Origin: Leishmania mexicana MHOM/GT/2001/U1103
Taxonomy: Eukaryota; Euglenozoa; Kinetoplastea; Trypanosomatida; Trypanosomatidae
DNA length: 64,000 bases
Direction: 5' to 3'
NCBI RefSeq assembly: GCF_000234665.1
Contig: NC_018312.1
Span: forward strand, 442,516-506,515
Shown here in pieces: positions 53,201 through 62,206 of the stretch. Within the stretch, counting starts at the first letter, position 1. The number at the start of each line of letters is the position of its first letter. The notes under the pieces were generated by a model that was given only the letters and a program-made list of their open reading frames with translations, searched no databases and had not been told where the DNA came from. The position numbers were made by a program, and so were the translations under genes.

Positions 53201-53924
53201 GCCGCCGAGTCCGTGGTTCACGACGGAGTATATGAAAGCGAAGGAGCCGGTGCGCGCTCCCGACGGATCGGTGCAGCCGCCACTGCCGTGTCCGGGAACG
53301 TATCAAGAGTCTTATGTGTCGCAGGCAAAGGTGGTGCTGCTTGGCATGGGCGCAGACGAGACGCTGGGTGGCTACACGCGCTACCGGCGCTTCTTTCAGC
53401 GAGAGGGCATGCAAGGAGCCCGCCGAGAGCTCGAGCGAGACTTTGCCAGACTGTGGCAGCGCAACTTGGGTCGTGACGATCGCATCACGATGGACAGTGG
53501 GCGAGAGCCGCGTTTCCCGTATCTTGATGAGGGAGTCGTGCGCACCCTGGAGTGGATCGTGCTAAAGCGTCGCAACAACATCCTGTCCACACAGGAGTTG
53601 CTGTCGCGGCACACGGCGAGCAGCGGCGTCGCTGCTGTGGACCCAGTGTTTGCAACCTCACCGACTTCTTCCTCTTCGCTGCACCTGGGCACCGCATCGA
53701 ACCCGCGTGAGGCAGCGCCACCGCTGACGAGCGACGAGCTTTTGCAGCTCGCCATCGAGCCCATTGTCAGCTTTCGCCTGAACCTCGGCGAAGGCGACAA
53801 GCGCGTTTTGCGCCGCGTGGCGAGCGTGCTGGGTCTGAGCGACGTTACCCGTTTGCAGAAGCGTGCCATCCAATTTGGCTCTCGCGTTGCGGAACGCAAA
53901 ATCAAAGGCACCAGCGACTTCTGA
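50226..53924 (+). CDS. ASNSD1-type asparagine-synthetase-domain protein with LOTUS-like insert
   Basis: The predicted protein has 1232 aa. It begins MCGICLL, so Cys2 can serve as the N-terminal nucleophile of a class II glutamine amidotransferase; HNLRRRGPNTYG, LLWNGEIFGG and GPYSFIFIATRLRLAIFGRD complete that domain (to about residue 325). An ATP-pyrophosphatase (asparagine synthase) half follows: the PP-loop reads LFSGGIDC at 670-677, with Cys in place of the usual Ser, then VNVAFGE, and LGMGADETLGGYTRY near 1040-1050, a typical synthase motif. Between these two halves, residues about 906-970 (ILVDVLVKEGRSG ... IKRYGYKKLGSFLND ... AGYVKF) resemble an OST-HTH/LOTUS fold. Long Ser/Ala-rich inserts lie elsewhere. 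Overall order fits ASNSD1, whose reaction is not well known, better than true asparagine synthetase. Confidence 0.85.
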   Translation: MCGICLLVRQKLVNAAATTTPELASPKKESQQQSAKSSTAASHSNSFYLPQDEVLHQQRHSHDSNGVSSATSFSSWEGQTHSLTPCLCTQTGLDVKNFLSSNSSETVDDLFTEMVHNLRRRGPNTYGITRRSFSTVCQVLTDGGVSLMHPVPSISSAVMANDGDAITSTTAPHASVPASAAVNVRTEVAGVASVLGLRGHSTVAQPYDVNVETDAEEDGPINSWDYRSSLLWNGEIFGGALCPPPWGSDTVLLASRLSQMELECVNMTQETSSGPKLPPLAQRQRIFLHKCTTLFEQQVEGPYSFIFIATRLRLAIFGRDPLGRHSLLTHVRVTVPPSNSGHKSTASGVGPAATHEFPEELDVQLIVSSVGVQHRPPASSTDLTSALSSSSQVTSSTTNLLPQPGDAEKLTLNGAVKSKRPRHEKAVPTTTSLEIASPLPSPPVLRPEQLSSLSAGDENDDESGDVAGAEYREVCWQEVGVTGLFAVPLQAPLVCHDTAAAAVEAEAWSADLAGSEGRAAHQSLNLHPVCLSAATVMNGAGDGYQTSLRAAHVMLLHCPWQRSNHLVHPLLRTVGLPMVPHEPPSFELILAHEEIAVLPEPLLHWARHLMKSIQPEEALDQSWVDWAAAHYMLALAVSMHRRITVANAGAVDGRDAQELTTARRRPLCILFSGGIDCTVIAALAHYLLPVETPIELVNVAFGETPEQAPDRVAAFRSMEELLRLPLLHTSGDDAGAGGAGAAAATPEREWRLILVDVPSKSTADSAHIKDLLVPRHTVMDLDIGTALWHAARASGRMQSLRPSDVAGGSAPATTTARGSPTSASTPVRIGMGTPTVTLDEFSKHFRAYTGATPVASFPPDGATPDAWLPGSASALLASNAAHATAATLSTSSSSGSMDPDSVANAQKYQILVDVLVKEGRSGSGPHTPVLLSTLGKEYSLFLHPHIKRYGYKKLGSFLNDAAKAGYVKFAPDAPSKAVRLCRPCDMRRATAVPPSPWFTTEYMKAKEPVRAPDGSVQPPLPCPGTYQESYVSQAKVVLLGMGADETLGGYTRYRRFFQREGMQGARRELERDFARLWQRNLGRDDRITMDSGREPRFPYLDEGVVRTLEWIVLKRRNNILSTQELLSRHTASSGVAAVDPVFATSPTSSSSLHLGTASNPREAAPPLTSDELLQLAIEPIVSFRLNLGEGDKRVLRRVASVLGLSDVTRLQKRAIQFGSRVAERKIKGTSDF

Positions 53925-56016
53925 TGCGTACGTGCCTGAGAGACGTTGCGAGTGACGAGAGAAACGGCGATGTGTACGGCCTTGTCTGCGTCTCTCCGCT
54001 CTCCCTCCCCTCCTCCTCCCCCCTTACACACCCACCCATGACCCTGGACACCGCTTTTCCTCGTCCCTCACCACCTTTTGTGTGTTTCGTTGCAACCGTC
54101 ACGCCGCAAGGTGGAAGAATGGAGAGGACGAACATATTGAAAAAGGCACGGCACAGATTGAAGAAAAAAATATGCGTATGCCTATACAAGCACGCACCCA
54201 TATATAAATATATAAGGAAACTGATAAGAGGTGCTCGTGGTGCATCCGCAGCGTCGCCTGTGCGGGTGTAAAGCGGCATCTCGCCCGCCGAGTATCACTG
54301 TGAACGTTGTTTGTGTTTTCTATTTTTTTTTGATTCCCTCCCCTCATCCCTCCTTCCTCATCCTGCCGTGCCTCGCATCTACCGGCGTGTGTGTGATGGC
54401 TTGTGTACCAGCGGTGTGGCTAGGGGCGTTACACGCGGCCACTGTGATGCGAGAAAGGGGAAGAAGAATGGAGGGTGGTAACGGAACAGGTGCCATCGGA
54501 AACGAGGAGGGGAGCCCAAAAGAGGTCACAAAGTCGAGCGGGTAATTCGAAAGGTATCGCAGCAGCCCAAGGAGGCTGTTGTATGCTACATATTTATGTA
54601 CTCGCCATGGTTTCTACATTCACCCCTACCCCAAGAACCCCCGAGACACTCTCACGCCCACCCACCCACCCGCACTATCACAGAGGTCTCTTGCGCCCTC
54701 ATGTGCACTAGACAAACGCGCTAACCTTTTTGTGACGGGAGAACGAAAGAGGGGGCATGCGTGACGTGTGCGCGGCTCACAGCAGCAGGAGCGGGCAAGC
54801 TGCGCGCATAGGTTTTTGCTCGTGTGTTGCTTGTGTGGTGTCCTGTCTCACCTACCAGTTTCTTACCGCTTCTCACAGGAGCATTTTTTTCTTTTGCGAG
54901 GTTTGTTTTATTCTTCTGCTCATGACGGGGGGGGGTGGGGAGCGGAGGGGGGGGGTAGGACTCATGCTGTACAGCGGAGAGTGGGCACCCGCTGATGGAA
55001 AAGAAACGTGCGTCGCTCTTCTGTGTGGTGTCTTGTTATGCTCCCTCCCTCTGCATGCACGCACGCGTACCCATACGATACTTTTTTTTGCTGTATCGTT
55101 GGTGTTGTATCGGACCGTGAGAGTGGGCGATATTGCCGTGACGTTGGCGTGAATCAGCAAGGGGGAGTGCTGTAGGCTCCAGGAGCGGCCCCCAGAAAGG
55201 AAAGAAAAAGAAAGCAAAAGACATGCGCGTGCACGACAATTCGCCTGACGCGCTTGCCGTGACGTGAAGGTGCTTGGTTTCGTGTTGACGCTCTGCCTAA
55301 AGGGCATTCGCGCCCTTTCCCTCCCTCGTCCCGCTCTCACCTACTCCCCTGTGGTATGTCGTCTTTACCTCTTCTTGCACCATTCATCTCTTACCTCATC
55401 TCTCTCCCCCTCTGTATCATCTAGCTTTGCGTTGTGCGTGTGTGTGAGGGGGGGGGTCTGTCGGGGTGTGCTCGGCTTGGGACTCTTCCGTTTGTGAGAA
55501 TGGGCGCTCGGGTGTGCGGGTGCTGCGATGGCCTCGCTTTTCATCTCTCCCCCACGTTTTATCTTGTCAACTTGCTCTCTCTGCTAACTCATGTATAACG
55601 GCATCGCCGCGAAGGCGAAGTCTACGACGAAGGGGGGCGAGCATCCCTTCACAGCAGCACGCGTAGCCTTCCTTACCCGGTTCAAGTCTCTGGTGTGTAG
55701 CTCCTCAGTGATGCGGATGCCGTCAGTCGCACAGGTTCCGCCGCATCCCCTGTTCTCTTCTTTCCCCGCCTCCACGTTGTTCCGTTTCCTTTCGAGCCTT
55801 TCTATGGCACCTTGTGTGCCCACGTACGCGTCCCCCTCAGGCGATGGGTTTGTGGCGAAAGCGAACCTGCTTGCGCGTGCACACACGTCAAGGCTTAACA
55901 CAACAAAAAAAAGTAGATACAGAGAACGAGAGAACACGCGTCAACCTCTCGTGAGGGCAACCGCGTCTCCATCGATCTCTGTGGTGAAGACTAGACCGAC
56001 TGCGGCGGCGTTGAAG
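53925..56016 (+). other. Intergenic region, 2.1 kb
   Basis: Contains TA-rich sequence (about 54198-54212), G-runs (54926-54955) and pyrimidine tracts. The frame of the next gene is open back to ATG 55591, but a tract at about 55540-55585 has its first AG after that ATG, so it is probably untranslated. A 50-bp segment here recurs at 61424; listed separately. Confidence 0.45.
54955..55004 (+). repeat. 50-bp dispersed repeat, copy 1
   Basis: GTAGGACTCATGCTGTACAG and the following 30 bp recur without change at 61424-61473, both preceded by G-rich sequence. Probably a fragment of a degenerate retroposon. Confidence 0.8.
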
Positions 56017-56502
56017 ATGCCGCTTTCATCGGCAGCAAGACCATCCTATAGTGCGAGCTTATCTTCGCAGCGGCTCCTTCGTAATGCGGGGATCTGTTCC
56101 ACCGCCACTAGTGCTCTCACGTGCTGCCGCCAAGTTCACATTGGGCACTCCACTGACGTGCACCGGTGGCGCAACCCAGAGAAGGAGGAGGTGCAGCGGC
56201 ATTTCCGCGGTGGGGTGAAACTGGGAAGTCACATAGCCAAGGTTCGCGAGCAGCAGGCAAAGGAGAGGGAGCTCATTGAGCAGGACAAGTTCACGGACTG
56301 GCGCCTGGTCTACAACTATGCCATCGGCGCGGCTCTGCTGCTTATTGGACTGAACGCGATGCTGGCCTTTGTGGAGCCAAATCCATCACCCGAGTACGTC
56401 CCCTACACGGAACCAGGGGTGCCGGCGTCCAACGCCAGCGATACGATGGCAGACTCGATCCAGGCGCCGTTGAGTGAGGTGAGACCCGCGAGACGCATTT
56501 GA
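56017..56502 (+). CDS. Small single-pass, probably mitochondrial protein
   Basis: The predicted protein has 161 aa from ATG 56017. The first about 45 residues are rich in Ser, Arg, Ala and Leu with no acidic residue (MPLSSAARPSYSASLSSQRL, then LRNAGICST), as in mitochondrial presequences. Next is a charged segment (WRNPEKEEVQRHF, KVREQQAKERELIEQDKFTDW), then one membrane helix (about residues 106-122: YAIGAALLLIGLNAMLAF) and a Pro/acidic tail beginning VEPNPSPEYVPYTEPG. That layout is common for accessory subunits of respiratory complexes, but no family is recognised. Earlier in-frame ATGs at 55591, 55711, 55717 and 55804 exist; their reading looks like leader sequence and I disfavour them. 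Confidence 0.65.
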   Translation: MPLSSAARPSYSASLSSQRLLRNAGICSTATSALTCCRQVHIGHSTDVHRWRNPEKEEVQRHFRGGVKLGSHIAKVREQQAKERELIEQDKFTDWRLVYNYAIGAALLLIGLNAMLAFVEPNPSPEYVPYTEPGVPASNASDTMADSIQAPLSEVRPARRI

Positions 56503-57683
56503 CAGAGAGACGCCTGCTAGGTAGAAAGTAGAGAGAAGCCGGTTGTGTGGCGCTTGCACTGGGCGAAGAAGAAGTTGTGTAAGAGGCAGGACGTGAACTG
56601 AGGGAGGGGGAGGGGCCGAGCGGGCTTGGCTACAATGCGTTGAATAGTCCGAGCGTTTCCCCTTCCCCTCACGTCGCCCGCCACGCCTCTCATCCTTCGA
56701 GTCGTGACGGGTTTCGCTCACTCTTGCTCTCGGTTTTTGTGGTTTTCGCCTGTGTGGAGCGTAGACGAGTGCACACGTGCTCACACACACACACATACGC
56801 GTGTAGTTACCGCAGAGCACAGGCCTGCACATGCGACGAAAAAAAAGAGCAGATTCGACAAAAGAGAAAGGGTGATGGCATGCATCCCGTCAACCATCGC
56901 CCATTCTTCCAGACGGCTAATTGCGAGCTTACCTGCCGATTCGCGTGAGAGAAAAGAGAAAACGGACGGCTACACGCCTCATGGCTGGCGGAGGGACGGC
57001 GATGCGGGGAGGTGCCCCTCGTCGGCTTTCCTTCGTCGCTTCCTGCGCCGCGTCTGCCTGCTCCCCTTTCCTCTTCCTGTATCACTTGTGCGTCTTTCAC
57101 GCTCTGTGGCTTCTCCCCCTAACCCCCGCCCCCCCCTTCGTACTGCGGTGCCGCTGGTCTGCTGTCGTTGTTTTTCCCCGATCTCGAGCGTACGCGCACA
57201 AGTGTGTTCATCCACGACGACCACCCCCTTTTTACTGCCTCTTCCTTGGGTCCAGATAGAAAGAGGGCCGTTACGCTCATACACCCATATATCTACCTTC
57301 TTGTGACTAGCGCACTCAAAGCAAGGAAGCTGGTCAGGCATCCTTGACATTCTTTCCGTTCTACCGTACGATCCCTTCGTGCTCACCGTCCCTCGCCCTC
57401 CTCGACTGCGTCCACTGAGGAGTCGATTGGCGTTCTTACTACTGCTCGTTGTCGGTTTGCGCGTGCAAGCGTGTTGTTTGACAGCTTGTCTGTGTCTGAC
57501 TGTGTGTCTCTCAGGCAGCCACACCGAGAGAGAGAGGGAGGGGGGCAAGTCGAGGCTTCCACGTTGCGAGCCCATCCTCTTTTTCATCTTTCACATCAAC
57601 GCACACGAACGTGTCGCATCGTTTGTTCGTGCAAGGAGCCGCAATACGAGGGCACCAGAGGCCGACGTGAGCCATCACAAATC
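56503..57683 (+). other. Intergenic region, 1.18 kb
   Basis: Contains a CA run (about 56782-56796), pyrimidine-rich tracts and a likely acceptor in the T/C-rich stretch at about 57569-57636. I see no gene. Confidence 0.5.
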
Positions 57684-59819
57684 ATGAGCGGGGCGCCGAT
57701 GAGCGATGAGCAGCGAGCAGCGTTGGAGCAGCGCCTCGTTCGGCTGCGCGCGACCCAAGCTGCTGCGTCCGGAAGTGGACAGGCGATGGCGGCTAGGTCG
57801 CCTGTCGGTGCTACAAACGGCGCCTACCACGTCAACGCGGGTGCAGAGCAGACGGAGCAGCACGGGCCACCGGCGCCGAACCCGCGTGGCGGTCCTCGCG
57901 GTGGTACAGCCCCGCCACCGCCGCAGATGGGGTACGCTTACGAAGACGATGACGATGAAGAGGAAGCAGAGCTTGACAGCGCCGGGCAGCAGTTCGAAGA
58001 CGAGTTTCTGCGCCTCATCGCCCAACAGCAGCGACTGCAAAGTGTGCATCCGGTGTCGTCACACGAGCTGAACGCCGCCTCGGTTGCGCAGGTGAGTGCC
58101 ACGAGCCATGCCGATGAGGGTGTGAACGTTGTCGCGACGGACAAGAGCACCCCTTGTAAACGCGAGCTAGGCGACTTTGAGGCCCTTCGGCTTGCGAAGA
58201 TGGGCGATAGTGTCTCCATGAGGGACTTCGGTGCCGCGTGCGGTGTTGTCTGGAGGACGCTTGCGGACAACCACGGTCGCAATGCGCTTCACTACGCCGC
58301 CGATGCCGGCTCGGCGGCACTCATTCGGCAGGTGGCGGATGACCTGCACGTCCCGTATGTGGCGGATGAGAAGCAAATGACACCACTCGACATTGCGATT
58401 TTGAACGGTCACTCTAGCACCGAAAGCGATGAGGTGTACGCAGCGCTCGTAGCGGCAGCGAAGGCATCGGGGCATACTGACGGGAACCCGAGCAGCACCG
58501 AGGGGGGTATAAAGACACGAGAAAGCGTGCTCGAGGCACACGCTCCTCAGCCGCCAAAGTTCGTGATGAGCAAGCCGGTCTCCAAGGCAGCAGAGGCGAC
58601 TGGCACACGCACATTTTGGTCCTCTACGTGTACCAGAAGTGTAGCGACCAGTGTACAGTGCTGCAGCGGTGCCGACATGACCGATGCCGAGCGGCAAGCG
58701 GTCAGCGACGCGGTGTGCTCGCTGGATCAGCATGGACGGCTTGAATGGCTGCGGCCCGTGACGCGAAGTGCATTGGTGCCGTGTGAGCACTGGCAGGTTG
58801 CGGTGGCATCGCAAGCAGACGCGACGGCAGCGACGACGGCCACAAAGACGACGGGAGTAGTGGTGGCACAGGTGCTGCCAAAGGTGTCCTTGAAAGGGCC
58901 GGCGGCGAAGAAGATCAGCGCCGCAACGGTAGCGGTCGCGGCTCACTTGGCTGTGCGCAGCGACAGCCATCACACCGGGGTCGCTGCCGCCTTGCTACAT
59001 GCGTTGCGTACTCGCATTGGGGATTTGGCTGGAAGCGACAGCAACGCTGCTGTCTTCTTTGCCTCTGGCACGCAACTCAGTCGTCCACCGGCGGCTGTGG
59101 CGACAGTGAAGTGGTATCGCCGCGCCTTTGATGCGGCGTACGTCTACGCCTCCGAGAGTGCCTACGATGTCTTCCCCGATTTCTACAACTACGATGAGGT
59201 GTTACGTGCTGATGCGGTGCTGAAGGGTGCCATTCCGGCGTCGCTCGTGCAGCAATACATGGCGGATCTGCCGTCGTGGTGCAATCTCGAAGTCACCTCT
59301 GATGAACAGTGTGCGCTGGTGCTGAGCTTCATGCAGGCCAAGGCAGGCAGCGAGGAGTCCAACGTGGACCTGGCCTGCGTGCCAGAGGATGTGCAGGAGA
59401 TGCGTCGTAGCTACATTGGTCACCCGGACCACCGTTCCTACGTGCGGACTAACGCGCAGGGCTCAGTGACGGATCTCGTCGTCTTTCGGGCGCGCGACAC
59501 GCGCAAATCGGGGTCCTCTGCTGATGCCAACGCTGGCGTCTTCGCGGCTGAGGTTGCGTACGCCCTCTTCACCACCGTCGCCGGAAAGACGAAAGCAGAT
59601 CACATGATGCTGCTCGCGTCGAAGCTCTTGTCCGCAAAGTTGCTGCTCGTGCCGACCATGTTCGGCATCACAGAGAGCGACCTCGCCAAGGCAAACTTTG
59701 ATGAGATCGTCGCGGACCGCGAGTACATTTACGTGGTCTCCCCGGCAACCCGGCGCGAGGTGGACGGCCTCGGGCCGATGCCTGCAGCGAAGTTGTCGCT
59801 GCCACTCTACACCATTTGA
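57684..59819 (+). CDS. Ankyrin-repeat protein with divergent N-myristoyltransferase-like C-terminal half
   Basis: The predicted protein has 711 aa from ATG 57684. Residues 1-160 are low-complexity with an acidic DDDDEEEAE block. About 160-260 hold ankyrin repeats (ALRLAKMGD; DNHGRNALHYAADAGSAALI; KQMTPLDIAILNGH). From about 330 the layout follows N-myristoyltransferase: LEWLRPV...PCEHWQVAV, then VAAHLAVRSDSHHTGVAAAL followed by LHALRTRI (aligned with FLCVHKKLRxKRxAPxLIxEVTRR), a TVKWYRRAF where the family has YWHRSL, and the second GNAT lobe (SYVRTNAQGSVTDLVVF, matching SYVVE..xKVTDFxSFY). The basic CoA-phosphate-binding residues are replaced and the C-terminus is LPLYTI instead of a typical LVxL/Q. 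It is likely a pseudoenzyme or a much changed acyltransferase. This match is by eye. Confidence 0.72.
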   Translation: MSGAPMSDEQRAALEQRLVRLRATQAAASGSGQAMAARSPVGATNGAYHVNAGAEQTEQHGPPAPNPRGGPRGGTAPPPPQMGYAYEDDDDEEEAELDSAGQQFEDEFLRLIAQQQRLQSVHPVSSHELNAASVAQVSATSHADEGVNVVATDKSTPCKRELGDFEALRLAKMGDSVSMRDFGAACGVVWRTLADNHGRNALHYAADAGSAALIRQVADDLHVPYVADEKQMTPLDIAILNGHSSTESDEVYAALVAAAKASGHTDGNPSSTEGGIKTRESVLEAHAPQPPKFVMSKPVSKAAEATGTRTFWSSTCTRSVATSVQCCSGADMTDAERQAVSDAVCSLDQHGRLEWLRPVTRSALVPCEHWQVAVASQADATAATTATKTTGVVVAQVLPKVSLKGPAAKKISAATVAVAAHLAVRSDSHHTGVAAALLHALRTRIGDLAGSDSNAAVFFASGTQLSRPPAAVATVKWYRRAFDAAYVYASESAYDVFPDFYNYDEVLRADAVLKGAIPASLVQQYMADLPSWCNLEVTSDEQCALVLSFMQAKAGSEESNVDLACVPEDVQEMRRSYIGHPDHRSYVRTNAQGSVTDLVVFRARDTRKSGSSADANAGVFAAEVAYALFTTVAGKTKADHMMLLASKLLSAKLLLVPTMFGITESDLAKANFDEIVADREYIYVVSPATRREVDGLGPMPAAKLSLPLYTI

Positions 59820-60641
59820 ATGCACGCGCCTCTTTTTTTTGAGAGGGGTGCCTGTCGCTCTCCGCCCTCCGCATCGCCTGCTGACACTCCTTCCCTGCCC
59901 TCACCTTGCTCAGCTCTCGCTACGTCCTCGCGCATTCTCTCATACACATCTGCGTGTCTGCAGTAGCCAGACGCACGCCTGTGGAGGGGCAGATTTCCAC
60001 CGGTCGTGTGATGGCGTCACCGGTGTCGACACTGCAGGGGGTGCTATTTGTTGTCTCGGCAACGTTGAGGGACGGCTGTTTATACTGCCGTGGAAGGGGA
60101 GGCAGTGACGAGGTCGTGGGCGTCGCTGAAGCCGCACACTTTTTTTCCATGTGCATATGTTTGTGACGGGGCGTGGGTGTCGTACTACATCTTCTGAGGT
60201 GTGTGTGTGTGTGCCTCATGTCGTCGATCCCCCTCTCTTCTCTTTCCTGACCTCATCTGGTTGTCTTTGTGTGTGTGTGGTGGGGTGTCTTATTTCTTCT
60301 TGTGCTCTCACACATCCTACGGTCCGTTTTGCGGCGGTGTTGGTGGTGGTCATCGTCCTTGTCGACGATGTTTTGCTCTTCGCTGTGTGTTATTCTTCTC
60401 TAACGGATGCCCTTGGCCTCTCTCCCTGGCTCGAAACTTGTTCTGTTTAACGCAAGAAGTAGTAGTGGCGACGCAGCAACGCGAAGAAACCAACGAAAGC
60501 AAAGTGAATGATGGGGCCATTGCTGTGGCCATGGTAGCCACGCCTTCGTCAAAGTCACTTCCGCGCACGCACACGCACGCGCACACACACACACACACAC
60601 GCCCACCTCCCCTCTTCCCATGTCTGTCTCCCGCCTTTCGC
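59820..60641 (+). other. Intergenic region / 3'UTR of the ankyrin-NMT-like gene
   Basis: Mixed GT-rich sequence ending in a CA run (60558-60600) directly before the SIDER-like copy D. I see no gene. Confidence 0.5.
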
Positions 60642-61375
60642 CTCAGCCGTTTGCCTCATCGTTCGCAACGTTGTGTTTCGTGTGTCCATGTCTGTGTGCT
60701 GCTGGTGCTGGTGGTGGCGGCGTCCAGTTTGGGCACACAGCAAAAACGGGAGAACAGAGGATGACCTACGCAAACGAGGAAGATGCGAACGAGCGAGCAG
60801 GCAAACGACAAACGGCAGCACGGAGCTCGGCAACCGCGCGTTGCACGTCCGCTGTTTTGATTTCTTTTTTCTGGCCCGATTCGCTCCTGCTCCCAAAATG
60901 ACAGGGGGGTGGCGGGGGACTGGACACACCCCTCAGCGCGCGGCATCCGAGCGTCCCGTACCCACCCACACTCTGTGTGGCTGGGGAGGCTAAGTAAGCC
61001 CCCTCATCGCTGCCAGATGCCGAACCGCTTCCGGTGGTGAAATGGTAAGGCGTCTACGACGAAGGGGGGGGGCAGATCAGGGCAATGCATCGCTGCAGAT
61101 GTTAGCGGCCAGGTCCTGGGTGGCGTTGCGTCGGAGCGACCTGCGACAGTGATGTTTGCAGCACCCGTATATTGGGCGGAGCGTCAGCGTGACTTGAGCG
61201 TATTCCACCCGGCCCTCACTGCCTACTGGTGAAGGGACCCGGAGCCACCCCGAGGGGGATACACCGGGGGGCGGCTGTGAGGCGACCTGCGAGGCGGGTG
61301 GGCGGGCAGCGTTAGAGGCAGGGGGCCGTGCTTGGATGACTGACTCGGTGCATCGCCGTAACGCGTGCGTGTCCA
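60642..61375 (+). repeat. SIDER-like retroposon repeat, copy D
   Basis: Nearly identical to 32322-33055 (734 bp, about four substitutions seen). It contains the longer B/D-type lead (from 61011) and the 189-bp core at 61183-61371. Unlike copies A-C, it stops matching right after GTGTCCA at 61375 and continues into unrelated sequence, so its 3' part is missing or replaced. It lies in the presumed 3'UTR of the ankyrin-NMT-like gene. Confidence 0.78.
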
Positions 61376-61423
61376 CCGCGACTTTGCACTACACTTATGA
61401 CGGAGGATGGGGGACGGAGGGGG

Positions 61424-61473
61424 GTAGGACTCATGCTGTACAGCGGAGAGTGGGCACCCGCTGATGGAAAAGA
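61424..61473 (+). repeat. 50-bp dispersed repeat, copy 2
   Basis: Same 50 bp as 54955-55004, here 49 bp after the end of copy D. The sequence between (61376-61423) is G-rich. This suggests a composite or nested repeat. Confidence 0.8.
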
Positions 61474-62206
61474 GGTTAAAACATTCGCTTCTGCCTTCGC
61501 ACTAGTTTTGCCCGTCGTTGTGCCTTGCTTCGCTTTGCTGAAAAAGAGCCGTGTGCACCTGTGTGTGCACGTGCCTGTGAGGTCGTTGGAGATCGTGACC
61601 ATCGACATTGGACTTCGCGAATCCCCCTACGCCACACTCGCGGCCTGCGCTCACATCTGTTCTCGTGTGACGATGTGTGGCCCTTCCACCTCGTTCACCC
61701 CTCTCCCTCGCCACTGCTCTGTCTTTTCCTGTACATTGCTTGTGTGTATGTATATGTCATAATGTGTGCCGTTCGCTGGCGCACATGGATCACCAGCACA
61801 TCATCTGAGTGGGGGTTTTGGCGCCCCCCTTTCCTCTTTGTATTGCGGGCAGCACGTAAGTGTGGCCAACCGCGCAAGCCTCGTGTCGCCGGCAGTCTTT
61901 TTCTTTTCTGTTTTACTTTGTGTAGTATCATCAGCCGACACGCGACGGAGTAACTTTCACGCACACTCACGCACTGCAACCAAAAGCTTCCCCCATTCAC
62001 ATGGGCACACGTCCTTGCACACCGGAATTCGTAGAAAGCAAAGAGGCAGCGGCACGCGCACATACGCGTCACGGCAAAGACGCCCTGGTGTGTGCTTGGA
62101 CACGCACAGACGCACCTGGTTTTGGAGGGAGGAGGGCGTTTGCGCTTAGCGGCCCAAACAATTGCGCTACACACTAAAGCCACTTCTACTCTGTAGGAGC
62201 GTAAGA
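61474..62206 (+). other. Intergenic region / 5' flank of the last gene
   Basis: Contains a pyrimidine tract at about 61895-61925 (tttttcttttctgttttac ... TGTAG) that may be the acceptor for the gene at 62207. I see no gene. Confidence 0.45.

Noticed and set aside
55591..56016. Upstream extension of the 161-aa mitochondrial-type gene to ATG 55591
   Set aside because: The pyrimidine tract before it has its first AG after this ATG, and the extra residues read like leader sequence; a presequence-like N-terminus begins at 56017.
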